Part shown: in pieces, positions 25,949 through 39,137 of the stretch | Layout: each line of letters begins with the position of its first letter | Position numbering within the stretch: the stretch's first letter is position 1 | Assembly (NCBI RefSeq): GCF_022230955.1 | Contig: NZ_JAKKFI010000059.1 | Location: forward strand, 1-64,000 | From: Micromonospora cabrerizensis | GTDB taxonomy: Bacteria > Actinomycetota > Actinomycetes > Mycobacteriales > Micromonosporaceae | Length of the DNA stretch: 64,000 nucleotides | Direction of reading: 5' to 3' | Program-made: the position numbers and the translations under genes | The notes under the pieces: model-generated | The model's input: the letters and a program-made list of their open reading frames with translations, nothing else | Told to the model about the DNA's origin: nothing | Database searches by the model: none

Positions 25949-26815
25949 ATGCGGCTGGAGGACGTCTGGTTGCGGTACCACCGGCGAGGGCCGTGGGTGC
26001 TGCGAGGCATCAACGTGCACCTCGGTCCGGGTGAGGTGGCGGTCGTGCTGGGCCGCAACGGGGCGGGCAAGTCGACAGTGCTCCAGGTGGCCGCGGGGGT
26101 GCTCCGGCCGGGCCGGGGCCGGGTCACCGGCCGGCCGACGCGGGTGGGCTGGGTGCCGGAGCGTTTCCCGGCCGACCAGCCGTTCACCGTGGCCCGCTAC
26201 CTGACCGGGATGGCCCGGATGGCGGGGTTGGGCGGCGCAGCGGCCGACGAGGCGGTGACCACCTGGACGGACCGGCTCGGGTTGTCCGCCTTCCGCTCGG
26301 TGCGCCTGCCGGAGCTGTCCAAGGGCACCGCCCAGAAGGTGGGTCTCGCCCAGGCGATGCTGCGCCCGCCGGGCCTGCTGGTCCTCGACGAGCCGTGGGA
26401 GGGGCTGGACGCCGCCACCCGCGAGCTGGTGCCCGAGCTGATCGCCGAGGTGCTCGCCGCCGACGGCGCCGTCCTGGTGAGCGACCACCGCGGGGAGACG
26501 GTCCGGCTGCCGGCCGCGCGCCGCTGGCTGGTGGCCGACGGCTCGCTGACCGAGGAGACGTCGTCGGCGGACGAGACGTTCGCGGTGGTCGAGGTCGCGG
26601 TGCCGGCCGCGCGGGTCGCCGGCACCGTCGCCCGGTTGCGCGCCGAGGGCCACCAGGTGCTGGGGGTACGCGCCGACGCCTCCACCGCCACCGCGCGGGC
26701 GCGACCCGCCGCACCGCAGGTCCGACCGGCGGCCGCTGAGCCGACGCGTGCGCAGTCCGGGGCCGACCAGGGCGCCGACCCGGTGATCGAGCCGGCAGCG
26801 GGGGAGGCCCGGTGA
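25949..26815 (+). CDS. ABC transporter ATP-binding protein
   Basis: The 288-residue ATPase has Walker A (GRNGAGKST), a Q-loop region (VGWVPERFPAD), a shortened signature (LSKGTAQKVGLAQ, where SKGTAQK replaces SGGQ-type residues, common in exporter ATPases), Walker B (LLVLDEPWEGLD) and the switch His in SDHRGE. The last 45 residues are Ala/Pro-rich. ATG 25949 is preferred; CAGGCT at 25937-25942 is six bases upstream, and an in-frame ATG at 25931 is an alternative. It forms a transporter with the next gene (GTGA overlap). Substrate unknown. Confidence 0.85.
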   Translation: MRLEDVWLRYHRRGPWVLRGINVHLGPGEVAVVLGRNGAGKSTVLQVAAGVLRPGRGRVTGRPTRVGWVPERFPADQPFTVARYLTGMARMAGLGGAAADEAVTTWTDRLGLSAFRSVRLPELSKGTAQKVGLAQAMLRPPGLLVLDEPWEGLDAATRELVPELIAEVLAADGAVLVSDHRGETVRLPAARRWLVADGSLTEETSSADETFAVVEVAVPAARVAGTVARLRAEGHQVLGVRADASTATARARPAAPQVRPAAAEPTRAQSGADQGADPVIEPAAGEAR

Positions 26816-27501
26816 ACGCCCTGGTGCGGATGCGGTTGGCCGGTTTCCTGCGGACCGGGCGTGCACTGGCCCCGTTGCTCGCCGGCCTGGTCGTTCTCGG
26901 CACCCTCTACGGAGGGGGCCGCGCCCAGCCGGCGGAGGCGTACGGCGTCTCGGCCGTGGTCCTCTTCCCGGTGATCGCCTGGCAGACCAAGATCCTTCTG
27001 GACGTGGAGCCGGACGTGCAGCGCCGGCTGGCGCAGGTGGCGGTCGGGGTTGCCCGGGAGCGGCTGGCCGGGCTCCTCGCGGCCGGTGTGGCGGCCCTGG
27101 TGACGGTGGCCGTGGCGCTGCTCTTTCCGTGGCTCGTCGGCGGGGTCACCGGCCCGGTCGACCCGGGGGACCGGTCGATCCCGGTCGGGCTCGCGCTGGG
27201 AGTGTGGGCGCACCTGCTCGCCGTACCCGCTGCGGTTGCCCTCGGCGCGCTGGCCAGCCGGGCGTCGGTGGGCGGTGCCGGGTACGGCGTCGCGGTGCTG
27301 ACCCTCGGCGGGGTCGGGGCGGTGGTGCTCGGCCTGAGTGGGTCGGTGGCCCCCTGGCTGGCCCCGCCGATCATGGCCGCCGCCCGCACCACCGGCGGCG
27401 ACGCGGCCGCGCTCACCCTGTTGGGGCTGAGCGGGTGGGCGCTGGCCTGGAGCGCCGCGGTGGTCGGCGGCTATCTGTGGCGGCGGCGGGCCCAGGGCTG
27501 A
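26812..27501 (+). CDS. ABC transporter permease
   Basis: A 229-residue membrane protein with six predicted helices, starting at a GTG that overlaps the ATPase stop. An early polar segment (AWQTKILLDVEPDVQRRLAQ) resembles the coupling region of ABC-2-type exporter subunits. No family name is certain. The pair sits between rplA and rplJ with a terminator before it and the rplJ promoter directly after it, so it is an independent unit within the ribosomal cluster. Confidence 0.75.
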   Translation: MNALVRMRLAGFLRTGRALAPLLAGLVVLGTLYGGGRAQPAEAYGVSAVVLFPVIAWQTKILLDVEPDVQRRLAQVAVGVARERLAGLLAAGVAALVTVAVALLFPWLVGGVTGPVDPGDRSIPVGLALGVWAHLLAVPAAVALGALASRASVGGAGYGVAVLTLGGVGAVVLGLSGSVAPWLAPPIMAAARTTGGDAAALTLLGLSGWALAWSAAVVGGYLWRRRAQG

Positions 27502-27539
27502 CCCTGCGGCTGCCGGTGGCGCGGCTCACCGGCCGCGAT

Positions 27540-27568
27540 TTGGTGCTGGTGGCCGGGGCGCGTACTCT
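27540..27568 (+). promoter_or_regulatory. Promoter of rplJ-rplL
   Basis: TTGGTG at 27540-27545, 17-base spacer, TACTCT at 27563-27568. Transcription would start about 27575 and give a leader of about 265 bases. Confidence 0.7.
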
Positions 27569-27574
27569 TCAACC

Positions 27575-27733
27575 GTCATCCGTGTTCTCACGGTTGAGGA
27601 ACCACCCAAAGACCGCTGGTCACCGTGCTTCGGCACGGTCGAAGGTCCCGCGACGACGGGCGACCCGCGTAGGGCGGCAAGCGTAACTCGGCAGTGTTCA
27701 TGGTCCGCCGACCGTGATGATCTACCGGCCCTC
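27575..27733 (+). ncRNA. rplJ leader RNA (L10-type autoregulatory leader, probable)
   Basis: The untranslated leader contains several pairing blocks (CAACCGTCATCCGTGTTCTC with ACGGTTG, and CACCGTGCTTCGGCACGGT as a tight hairpin) and ends in an intrinsic terminator 80 bases before rplJ. This matches the known arrangement in which the L10-(L12)4 complex binds the leader of its own operon. The exact L10 site cannot be defined by eye. The rest of 27502-27841 holds no gene. Confidence 0.55.
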
Positions 27734-27762
27734 GCCCCGTGCGCCCTGCGCCGGGGCTTTTT
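27734..27762 (+). terminator. Attenuator in the rplJ leader
   Basis: GCCCCG-T-GCGC pairs with GCGC-CGGGGC around a CCT loop, followed by TTTTT at 27758-27762. It is the best-formed intrinsic terminator in the window and lies between promoter and gene, so it must act as an attenuator or the operon would not be expressed. Confidence 0.82.
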
Positions 27763-27841
27763 CGTTGTCGTGCTGCCTCCGCCCCCGTTCTCGGTTTCGG
27801 CCGTGACGGGGACCAGCCTCGAGTAACGAGAGAGGAGGGAC

Positions 27842-28387
27842 ATGGCGGACAAGCCGATCCGGGCCGACAAGGCCACGGCCGTTGCTGAGCTGACCGAGAG
27901 CTTCCGCAGTTCGGGCGCCACCGTGCTGACCGAGTACCGCGGTCTGACGGTTTCCCAGCTCACCCAGCTTCGGCGCTCGCTCGGCGCCGAGACCAGCTAC
28001 ACGGTCGCGAAGAACACGCTCGCGAAGCGTGCAGCGACGGACGCGGGCATCACCGGCCTCGACGAGCTGTTCACCGGTCCTACCGCGCTGACTTTCGTTT
28101 CGGGCGACGTCGTCGAGGCGGCGAAGGGGCTTCGCGACTTCGCGAAGGCCAACCCGAAGCTCGTCATCAAGGGCGGTGTCTTCGAGGGCAAGGCCATTTC
28201 CGCGGCCGAGGTCACGAAGCTTGCCGACCTGGAGTCCCGCGAGGTGCTGCTGGCCAAGCTGGCCGGCGCGATGAAGGGCAACCTGAGCAAGGCCGCGGCC
28301 CTGTTCCAGGCCCCGCTGTCGAAGACCGCCCGCCTGGCGGCAGCTCTGCAGGACAAGCGCGAGAAGGAGGGCGCCGAGGCGGCCTGA
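27842..28387 (+). CDS. rplJ: 50S ribosomal protein L10
   Basis: The 181-residue stalk base protein starts at ATG 27842 after [32 protein letters not shown], the [17 protein letters not shown] helix and [11 protein letters not shown] are diagnostic; the C-terminal helix ([20 protein letters not shown]) binds L12 dimers. Likely autoregulated through the leader. Confidence 0.97.
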   Translation: MADKPIRADKATAVAELTESFRSSGATVLTEYRGLTVSQLTQLRRSLGAETSYTVAKNTLAKRAATDAGITGLDELFTGPTALTFVSGDVVEAAKGLRDFAKANPKLVIKGGVFEGKAISAAEVTKLADLESREVLLAKLAGAMKGNLSKAAALFQAPLSKTARLAAALQDKREKEGAEAA

Positions 28388-28442
28388 TGGCTCCCACGGC
28401 GCACCAGTTCTTACTTAACAGAATCAGGAAAGGACGCCAGAT

Positions 28443-28829
28443 ATGGCGAAGCTCAGCACCGACGAGCTGCTCGACGCGTTCAAGGAGATGACGCTGATCG
28501 AGCTCTCTGAGTTCGTGAAGCAGTTCGAGGAGACCTTCGAGGTCACCGCCGCGGCTCCGGTCGCCATCGCGGGCCCGGGCGGGGGCGGCGGCACTGCTGC
28601 TCCGGTCGAGGAGGAGAAGGACGAGTTCGACGTCATCCTCGAGGCTGACGGCGGCAAGAAGATCCAGGTCATCAAGGTCGTGCGTGAGCTGACCGGCCTG
28701 GGCCTCAAGGAGGCCAAGGACGCGGTCGAGTCCGCGCCGAAGGCCATCCTGGAGAAGGTCAACAAGGAGACCGCCGACAAGGCGAAGGCCAAGCTCGAGG
28801 GCGAAGGCGCCAAGGTCACCCTCAAGTGA
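28443..28829 (+). CDS. rplL: 50S ribosomal protein L7/L12
   Basis: The 128-residue stalk protein has an N-terminal dimerisation helix pair ([20 protein letters not shown]), a Gly/Ala/Pro hinge ([18 protein letters not shown]) and the globular C-domain ([20 protein letters not shown]) that recruits translation factors. The ribosome site is AGGAAAGGA. The hinge Gly run is typical of actinobacteria. Confidence 0.97.
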   Translation: MAKLSTDELLDAFKEMTLIELSEFVKQFEETFEVTAAAPVAIAGPGGGGGTAAPVEEEKDEFDVILEADGGKKIQVIKVVRELTGLGLKEAKDAVESAPKAILEKVNKETADKAKAKLEGEGAKVTLK

Positions 28830-28850
28830 CCTGAGTTCCACCAGCGCGTA

Positions 28851-28920
28851 TCCCGGCTCGTGAGCCGGGACACGATCGCGTCGCGGCGGGCGGTGATCCG
28901 ACACGGATCGCCGCCCGCCG
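28851..28920 (+). terminator. Tandem hairpins after rplL
   Basis: A first hairpin (TCCCGGCT CGTG AGCCGGGA, 28851-28870) is followed by a 17-bp stem with one G-U pair and an ACA loop (28884-28920). They separate rplJL from the separately promoted rpoB. Confidence 0.65.
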
Positions 28921-29243
28921 TGTTGGTGGATCCGGTGCCGACCGCTCCTGAGCTGGGCTCGGACCACCGGCACGGGCGACCCGAACGAGCGCGGAGGGTC
29001 GCCCGCCAGGAGGAAAGAAGCGGCGACCCGGATACCGGCCCTTGACGCGGCCCCGGGCTGCCAGGCACGCTGACACCAGCAAGACACCGCGCTTGCGACG
29101 GCCACGACGTGGGTATGACAGCGGCGGCACCATCGGCCGCTTCGACCCGAGCGGCCCAGTGGGGACGTTGCGTTCTGAGCGGCCCGGCAGACCCCGGTTG
29201 ACGGGGGCCGAGGCACGTTCCGCAAACGACCTGCGGGGTGGGC

Positions 29244-29272
29244 TGGACAGCGGTTAGCCTCTCGGCTACACT
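29244..29272 (+). promoter_or_regulatory. Promoter of rpoB-rpoC
   Basis: TGGACA at 29244-29249, 17-base spacer, TACACT at 29267-29272, predicted start near 29279 and a 120-base leader. The leader contains the imperfect palindrome AAATGTCCGTTTACGGATAT (29311-29330, extending two T) and another TTGACC at 29296-29301 that could belong to a second promoter. Between 28921 and 29243 I see no gene. Confidence 0.65.
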
Positions 29273-29399
29273 GCTAGTTTGCGCTGCCTTCCGACTTGAC
29301 CCCTGCTCGGAAATGTCCGTTTACGGATATTTCTGGTGGGGTCATTGGAGTGCACGCGTACCAGCCGTTCTGCAGCACCGGTCCTCGGAAGGACGCATC

Positions 29400-32300
29400 T
29401 TGGCAGCTTCCCGCCCTGCGAAGACCAGTCGTACGTCGAGCGCATTCGCTCCCCGCCGAGTTTCATTCGGCAGGATCACCGAACACCTCGAGGTCCCCAA
29501 CCTCCTTGCCATCCAGAACGAGTCCTTCGACTGGCTCGTCGGCAACGAGGCTTGGCAGGGCCGGTCGGCGGACGACCCGCACGCACGCTCGGGTCTCGCG
29601 GAGATCCTTGAAGAGATCAGTCCCATTGAGGACTTCTCCGGCACCATGTCACTTTCCTTCTCGGCGCCGCGCTTCGACGAGGTCAAGGCCTCGATCGAGG
29701 AGTGCAAGGAGAAGGACCTGACCTACTGCGCTCCGCTCTTCGTGACCGCGGAGTTCACCAACAACACCACTGGCGAGATCAAGAGCCAGACGGTGTTCAT
29801 GGGTGACTTCCCGATGATGACGCCCAAGGGCACCTTCGTCATCAACGGCACCGAGCGCGTCGTGGTCAGCCAGCTCGTCCGGTCCCCGGGCGTGTATTTC
29901 GACAAGCAGCCGGACAAGACCTCCGACCGCGACCTCTCCAGCGTCAAGGTCATCCCGAGTCGGGGTGCCTGGCTGGAGTTTGACATCGACAAGCGCGACA
30001 CGGTCGGCGTACGTATCGACCGGAAGCGTCGGCAGGCCGTCACGGTCCTGCTCAAGGCCGTCGGATGGTCGGCTGAGCGGATCCGTGAGAAGTTCGGCTG
30101 GTCCGAGCTGATGATGACCACGCTCGAGAAGGACCACATCGCCGGCGCCGACGAGGCTCTGCTCGACATCTACCGCAAGCTGCGCCCTGGCGAGCCGCCG
30201 ACGCGCGAGAACGCCCAGACCCTGCTCGACAACCTCTTCTTCAACCCGAAGCGGTACGACGTCGCCAAGGTCGGGCGCTACAAGTTCAACAAGAAGCTCG
30301 AAGTGAACGTGCCGATCACCACGGGCACGCTCACCGAGGACGACATCGTCGCCACCGTGGAGTACCTGTGCCGGCTGCACGCCGGTGAGGACGGCTACGA
30401 GGCCGACGACATCGACCACTTCGGCAACCGTCGCCTGCGCACCGTGGGTGAGCTGATCCAGAACCAGGTTCGGGTCGGCCTGTCCCGCATGGAGCGGGTC
30501 GTCCGGGAGCGGATGACCACGCAGGACGTCGAGGCGATCACGCCGCAGACCCTGATCAACATCCGCCCGGTGGTGGCGGCGATCAAGGAGTTCTTCGGTA
30601 CGTCGCAGCTGTCCCAGTTCATGGACCAGACCAACCCGCTGGCGGGCCTGACCCACCGGCGCCGGCTGAGCGCGCTCGGCCCTGGTGGTCTGTCCCGTGA
30701 GCGGGCCGGCTTCGAGGTCCGCGACGTGCACCCGTCCCACTACGGCCGGATGTGCCCGATCGAGACGCCGGAAGGCCCGAACATCGGCCTGATCGGCGCG
30801 CTGTCCACCTTCGCCCGGGTCAACCCGTTCGGCTTCATCGAGACGCCGTACCGGAAGGTCGTCGAGGGTCGGGTCACCGACCAGATCGACTACCTGACCG
30901 CGGACGAGGAGGACCGGTTCGTCAAGGCCCAGGCCAACGCGCGCCTGAAGGCTGACGGCACGTTCGCCGAGGACCGGGTGCTCTGCCGTCGTAAGGGTGG
31001 CGAGACCGAGGACGTCGTCCCCGGTGCCGTCGACTACATGGACGTCTCGCCCCGGCAGATGACCTCGGTCGCGACCGCCATGATCCCGTTCCTCGAGCAC
31101 GACGACGCCAACCGGGCACTGATGGGCGCGAACATGCAGCGCCAGGCGGTGCCGCTGGTCAAGGCCGAGGCGCCGCTCGTGGGCACGGGCATGGAATACC
31201 GGGCCGCGGTCGACGCTGGCGACGTGGTGGTCGCCGAGGTCGGCGGTGTGATCGAGGATCTCTGCGCCGACTACGTCACCATCCACCAGGATGACGGCCA
31301 CCGCCGGACGTACCTGCTGCACAAGTTCCGCCGCTCCAACGCCGGCTCCTGCGTCAACCAGAAGCCGGTCGTCTTCGAGGGCGACCGCGTCGAGGCCGGT
31401 CAGGTCATCGCCGACGGTCCGTGCACCGACGAGGGCGAGATGGCACTCGGACGCAACCTGCTGGTGGCGTTCATGTGCTGGGAGGGCCACAACTACGAGG
31501 ACGCGATCATCCTGTCGCAGCGCCTCGTGCAGCAGGACGTGCTCACCTCGATCCACATCGAGGAGCACGAGGTCGACGCTCGGGACACCAAGCTCGGCCC
31601 GGAGGAGATCACCCGCGACATCCCGAACGTCAGCGAGGAAATGCTCGCTGACCTCGACGAGCGCGGCATCATCCGGATCGGTGCCGAGGTCGTCCCCGGT
31701 GACATCCTGGTCGGCAAGGTCACGCCCAAGGGTGAGACCGAGCTGACCCCGGAGGAGCGGCTGCTCCGCGCGATCTTCGGTGAGAAGGCGCGTGAGGTTC
31801 GGGACACCTCGCTGAAGGTGCCGCACGGCGAGACCGGCACGGTCATCGGTGTGCGCACGTTCTCCCGCGAGGACGGCGACGAGCTGCCGCCGGGTGTCAA
31901 CGAGCTGGTCCGGGTCTACGTCGCCCAGAAGCGCAAGATCCAGGACGGCGACAAGCTCGCCGGCCGGCACGGCAACAAGGGCGTCATCTCGAAGATCCTC
32001 CCGATCGAGGACATGCCGTTCCTCGAGGACGGCACCCCGGTCGACATCGTGCTCAACCCGCTCGGTGTGCCGAGCCGGATGAACATCGGCCAGGTTCTGG
32101 AGACCCACCTCGGTTGGGTCGCCAAGACCGGTTGGAAGGTCGAGGGTGACGACGCCGACTGGAAGCGCCAGCTCCGCTCGATCGACGCGCACGAGTCCGA
32201 GGGGGACACCAACGTGGCCACCCCGGTCTTCGACGGTGCCCGCGAGGAGGAGATCTCCGGTCTGCTCGAGTCGACCCTGCCCAACCGGGACGGCAAGCAG

Positions 32301-32831
32301 CTGATCGGGCGTACCGGCAAGGCGCAGCTGTTCGACGGTCGTTCCGGTGAGCCGCTGCCGGACCCGATCGCGGTCGGTTACGTCTACATCCTGAAGCTCA
32401 ACCACCTGGTCGACGACAAGATCCACGCTCGTTCGACCGGCCCGTACTCGATGATCACGCAGCAGCCGCTGGGTGGTAAGGCGCAGTTCGGTGGTCAGCG
32501 TTTCGGTGAGATGGAGTGCTGGGCGATGCAGGCGTACGGCGCCGCGTACGCCCTGCAGGAGCTGCTCACGATCAAGTCCGACGACGTGCTCGGCCGAGTG
32601 AAGGTCTACGAGGCCATCGTCAAGGGCGAGAACATCCCGGAGCCGGGCATCCCGGAGTCGTTCAAGGTGCTGCTCAAGGAGCTGCAGTCGCTGTGCCTCA
32701 ACGTCGAGGTGCTCTCCAGCGACGGTGTGGCCCTGGAAATGCGCGAGACCGACGACGAGGTGTTCCGGGCCGCTGAGGAGCTGGGCATCGACCTGTCCCG
32801 GCGCGAGCCGAGCTCGGTCGAAGAGGTCTGA
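29400..32831 (+). CDS. rpoB: DNA-directed RNA polymerase subunit beta
   Basis: The 1143-residue subunit starts at TTG 29400, six bases after GGAAGGA and giving the standard actinobacterial N-terminus ([16 protein letters not shown]). Earlier in-frame codons overlap the promoter. The rifampicin pocket reads [17 protein letters not shown] (residues 403-419) followed by RRRLSAL. Asp409, His419 and Ser424, equivalent to E. coli 516, 526 and 531, are wild type, while Thr411, Ala415 and Arg420 differ from E. coli Asn518, Ser522 and Lys527. RPSS-type C-terminus and the catalytic ribosome-like core are full length. Confidence 0.98.
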   Translation: MAASRPAKTSRTSSAFAPRRVSFGRITEHLEVPNLLAIQNESFDWLVGNEAWQGRSADDPHARSGLAEILEEISPIEDFSGTMSLSFSAPRFDEVKASIEECKEKDLTYCAPLFVTAEFTNNTTGEIKSQTVFMGDFPMMTPKGTFVINGTERVVVSQLVRSPGVYFDKQPDKTSDRDLSSVKVIPSRGAWLEFDIDKRDTVGVRIDRKRRQAVTVLLKAVGWSAERIREKFGWSELMMTTLEKDHIAGADEALLDIYRKLRPGEPPTRENAQTLLDNLFFNPKRYDVAKVGRYKFNKKLEVNVPITTGTLTEDDIVATVEYLCRLHAGEDGYEADDIDHFGNRRLRTVGELIQNQVRVGLSRMERVVRERMTTQDVEAITPQTLINIRPVVAAIKEFFGTSQLSQFMDQTNPLAGLTHRRRLSALGPGGLSRERAGFEVRDVHPSHYGRMCPIETPEGPNIGLIGALSTFARVNPFGFIETPYRKVVEGRVTDQIDYLTADEEDRFVKAQANARLKADGTFAEDRVLCRRKGGETEDVVPGAVDYMDVSPRQMTSVATAMIPFLEHDDANRALMGANMQRQAVPLVKAEAPLVGTGMEYRAAVDAGDVVVAEVGGVIEDLCADYVTIHQDDGHRRTYLLHKFRRSNAGSCVNQKPVVFEGDRVEAGQVIADGPCTDEGEMALGRNLLVAFMCWEGHNYEDAIILSQRLVQQDVLTSIHIEEHEVDARDTKLGPEEITRDIPNVSEEMLADLDERGIIRIGAEVVPGDILVGKVTPKGETELTPEERLLRAIFGEKAREVRDTSLKVPHGETGTVIGVRTFSREDGDELPPGVNELVRVYVAQKRKIQDGDKLAGRHGNKGVISKILPIEDMPFLEDGTPVDIVLNPLGVPSRMNIGQVLETHLGWVAKTGWKVEGDDADWKRQLRSIDAHESEGDTNVATPVFDGAREEEISGLLESTLPNRDGKQLIGRTGKAQLFDGRSGEPLPDPIAVGYVYILKLNHLVDDKIHARSTGPYSMITQQPLGGKAQFGGQRFGEMECWAMQAYGAAYALQELLTIKSDDVLGRVKVYEAIVKGENIPEPGIPESFKVLLKELQSLCLNVEVLSSDGVALEMRETDDEVFRAAEELGIDLSRREPSSVEEV

Positions 32832-32839
32832 GGTGAGCG

Positions 32840-32867
32840 GTCGGGGGCCGGTTCGCCGGCCCCCGAC
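32840..32867 (+). terminator. UUCG-capped hairpin between rpoB and rpoC
   Basis: GTCGGGGGCCGG and CCGGCCCCCGAC form a perfect 12-bp stem closed by TTCG, eight bases after the rpoB stop. With rpoC 45 bases downstream it is more likely an mRNA-stabilising, processing or partial attenuation site than a full terminator. Confidence 0.55.
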
Positions 32868-32911
32868 CCCGCCCGAGAATTAGCAGTACAGACGACGACA
32901 TAGGGGACATA

Positions 32912-36799
<3,888 letters not shown>

Positions 36800-36809
36800 G
36801 CACCAATCG

Positions 36810-36849
36810 CACGACGAGGCCCCCGGTTTCCGCCGGGGGCCTCGTCGTG
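36810..36849 (+). terminator. Terminator after rpoC
   Basis: Seventeen perfect base pairs (CACGACGAGGCCCCCGG against CCGGGGGCCTCGTCGTG) and a six-base loop TTTCCG, starting 11 bases past the stop. It ends the rpoBC unit. Confidence 0.85.
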
Positions 36850-36893
36850 TCCGGACCCACCCACCCCCGGTCCGAGTTCGGCATGATGGGGGT

Positions 36894-37262
36894 ATGACGA
36901 CCGCACCCGGGCAGGTGCCCGTCGCGCAGCAGGGCCTGCGCCACCCGCTCGACCCGGACCCGGCCCGCGCCACGAAGGCGCGGGCGGTCTTCGCGCTGGG
37001 GCTGATCGGCATGCTGACCGGTCTCTTCATCGGCGGGGTGGTGCCGGCGACGGTGGCACTGCAACTGGCCCGCCAGGCGCGCCGTGAGGCGTACACCTCG
37101 GGGGGTTTCCTGACCGGCGGGGCCTGGCTGCGACGGGGGGAGCGGATGGCCTGGACCGGCCTCGTGCTGGTCGCGGTCACCGTGGTCGTCGCCGTGGTGA
37201 TCGGGGTGGTGCGGTTGGCCGGCGCGCCGTTCGGCCACGACTACCCGACGAACATGGACTGA
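36894..37262 (+). CDS. Small membrane protein, function unknown (two TM helices)
   Basis: The 122-residue protein has a soluble N-terminus with the segment RHPLDPDPARATKARAVFAL, a first helix GLIGMLTGLFIGGVVPATVA, a basic loop and a second helix WTGLVLVAVTVVVAVVIGVV, ending in a short polar tail. CATGAT at 36882-36887 is six bases before the ATG, consistent with a leaderless start. It precedes another DUF4190-like membrane protein gene; a shared function is possible but unknown. Confidence 0.7.
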   Translation: MTTAPGQVPVAQQGLRHPLDPDPARATKARAVFALGLIGMLTGLFIGGVVPATVALQLARQARREAYTSGGFLTGGAWLRRGERMAWTGLVLVAVTVVVAVVIGVVRLAGAPFGHDYPTNMD

Positions 37263-37362
37263 GCCGCCCGTGGCCGCGCCGGGCGCGGGCGGCGGCACCC
37301 TCGGCGGTAGCCTGGCCGGTGTCCGCCGTGCGGCGGCGGTGCCCTTTCGACAGGAGGACCTC

Positions 37363-38256
37363 GTGACGGAACCGGCGCGGCCCCCTGCGGACGAACCGGC
37401 CGGTCATCCGGACGCGCCGACCCCGCCCGAGCCGAGTGACTGGGCGCGACCGGGCCCGAGCAGCGCGCCGCACCCACCCGCGGCCGCGCCGTCGTCTTCC
37501 GCGCCGTCATCTGTCGCGCCGTCGTCTCCCGCGCCGCACCCCGGTTGGGGCCCGACCACGCCGACCGGCTCCGGCCAGCCGTACCCGGTCTCCGGTGCGC
37601 CGACCCCGCCACCACCTGGTTGGGGTGCGCCGTCGTCGGGGCCTGGTGTGCCTCCTGGTTGGGGTCCGCCGTCGTCGGGGCCTGGCGCACCTGGGGGTTG
37701 GGGTGCGCCGTCGTCGGGGCCTGGTGTGCCTCCTGGTTGGGGTCCGCCGTCGTCGGGGCCCGGCGCACCCGCGGGTTGGGGTCCGCCGCCACCGGGTCGC
37801 GCACCCGGTTGGGGTGGCATGGCCGGGCATCCGGTGCCGCCTCCCACCGATGACCAGCGCCGGCCGCCGAAGCGGGTGGAGGCGGTGCCCGGTACGCCGT
37901 TCGGCGTCGTGCACCTGGACGTGGCGCCGGTCACCTCCGGGCTGGCCATCGGGGCGCTGGTGGCCGGGGTGGCCTCGGTCCTGGTCTCGCTGCTGGTGAT
38001 CTGCTTCGGGGTGAGCTTCAGGGACGACGGCGGGGCCTGGGCCTCCGGAGCGTTCGCCGTGCTCGGGGTGCTGGCCGGTGTGGCGGCGATCGTCACCGGC
38101 CTGCTCGGCCAGCGGCAGATCCGCCGGCCGGCGGCGCCTCCCGCGGTCCGGTTCACCGGCCGGGGGCTCGCGGTGGCCGGAATCAGCTGTGGCGTGGCGG
38201 GAGGGGTGCTCAGCCTCCTGGGCCTGGGCCTGGCGTTGCTCCTCACCCTGGCCTGA
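37363..38256 (+). CDS. Proline/glycine-rich DUF4190-like membrane protein
   Basis: The 297-residue product starts at GTG 37363 behind a strong CAGGAGGACC site. About 165 residues of Pro/Ser/Gly-rich, presumably cytosolic sequence include tandem GWGxPSSGPGxPx units. Two or more C-terminal helices follow (LAIGALVAGVASVLVSLLVI, AFAVLGVLAGVAAIVTGLLG, LAVAGISCGVAGGVLSLLGL) with the DUF4190 pattern of GQRQIRR between helices. Function unknown; proline-rich tails like this often bind or phase-separate, which is speculation here. Confidence 0.75.
   Translation: MTEPARPPADEPAGHPDAPTPPEPSDWARPGPSSAPHPPAAAPSSSAPSSVAPSSPAPHPGWGPTTPTGSGQPYPVSGAPTPPPPGWGAPSSGPGVPPGWGPPSSGPGAPGGWGAPSSGPGVPPGWGPPSSGPGAPAGWGPPPPGRAPGWGGMAGHPVPPPTDDQRRPPKRVEAVPGTPFGVVHLDVAPVTSGLAIGALVAGVASVLVSLLVICFGVSFRDDGGAWASGAFAVLGVLAGVAAIVTGLLGQRQIRRPAAPPAVRFTGRGLAVAGISCGVAGGVLSLLGLGLALLLTLA
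37618..37773 (+). repeat. 39-bp in-frame tandem repeats
   Basis: Units begin at 37618, 37657, 37696 and 37735, with a partial fifth at 37774. Units 1 and 3 are identical and units 2 and 4 nearly so, showing a 78-bp duplication on top of the 39-bp period. Each encodes 13 residues (GWGAPSSGPGVPP-like). Confidence 0.9.
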
Positions 38257-38438
38257 GGTCGGTCGCCGTCCGGTCCACGATGTCGGGGCCGAGTGGTGAC
38301 TCCCCGGTGCCGGCCCGGGGCCGACGGGTGGTCCCGCGGGGAAGCCGGTACACTTGTGTTCGTAGGTGCCCATCGCGGGCGACGGGGCAGAACGAGTTCG
38401 GGCCGGCGGATGTGAGACAGTCGCCGGGCCATTCCGTT

Positions 38439-38467
38439 TTGACCTGGGCGGTTGTGGTAGGTACTCT
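38439..38467 (+). promoter_or_regulatory. Promoter of the str operon (rpsL)
   Basis: TTGACC at 38439-38444, 17-base spacer, TACTCT at 38462-38467, the closest match to consensus in the window. A second TACACT at 38349-38354 may mark an upstream promoter. The whole stretch 38257-38761 carries no gene; the leader of about 285 bases after the promoter is GC-rich with several short inverted repeats. Confidence 0.75.
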
Positions 38468-38761
38468 TTCCCCTTGTGCCCGGGCATGCCCGGGCAACTC
38501 GTGCGTGCGCTGTGCCCGGAGCCCGGGCGGCGGCACGACAAGCCAAAGATCCGGGGCGGGGCGACCCGCGCACCGGTGAACAAACCCGGTACGCAACGCG
38601 AAAGCGTCGCAACGGGGCCGTGACGAGGGCGACACGCCCGACCGCGGGTGCCGGGGTCTCCGCAAGGTGACCCTGGTCGGAATGTAGGAGAGCCGGTCAT
38701 CAGGCCGGCTAACGAGCGACGGCGCGGCCGCGAATGCGGCCGAAGGGAGCGGAGAAACCCG

Positions 38762-39136
38762 GTGCCCACGATCCAGCAGCTGGTCCGAAAGGGCCGCCAG
38801 GCGAAGACGACCAAGACCAAGACCCCGGCGCTGAAGGGTTCCCCTCAGCGGCGCGGCGTGTGCACCCGCGTGTACACCACCACCCCGAAGAAGCCGAACT
38901 CGGCGCTGCGCAAGGTCGCTCGCGTGAAGCTCAGCAGCCAGATCGAGGTGACCGCCTACATCCCGGGCGTCGGTCACAACCTCCAGGAGCACTCGATCGT
39001 GCTCGTGCGCGGTGGCCGGGTGAAGGACCTCCCCGGCGTGCGTTACAAGATCGTTCGCGGCTCGCTGGACACCCAGGGTGTCCGCAACCGCAAGCAGGCG
39101 CGCAGCCGTTACGGCGCGAAGAAGGAGAAGAGCTGA
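38762..39136 (+). CDS. rpsL: 30S ribosomal protein S12
   Basis: The 124-residue protein starts at GTG 38762 after [27 protein letters not shown] and [16 protein letters not shown] carry the wild-type lysines equivalent to positions 43 and 88, so no streptomycin-resistance substitution is present. First gene of the str operon. Confidence 0.97.
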   Translation: MPTIQQLVRKGRQAKTTKTKTPALKGSPQRRGVCTRVYTTTPKKPNSALRKVARVKLSSQIEVTAYIPGVGHNLQEHSIVLVRGGRVKDLPGVRYKIVRGSLDTQGVRNRKQARSRYGAKKEKS

Positions 39137-39137
39137 C

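Noticed and set aside
30600..30674. Calling rpoB a resistance allele
   Set aside because: The principal resistance positions are wild type; the differing residues may be lineage-typical, so only a finding was recorded.
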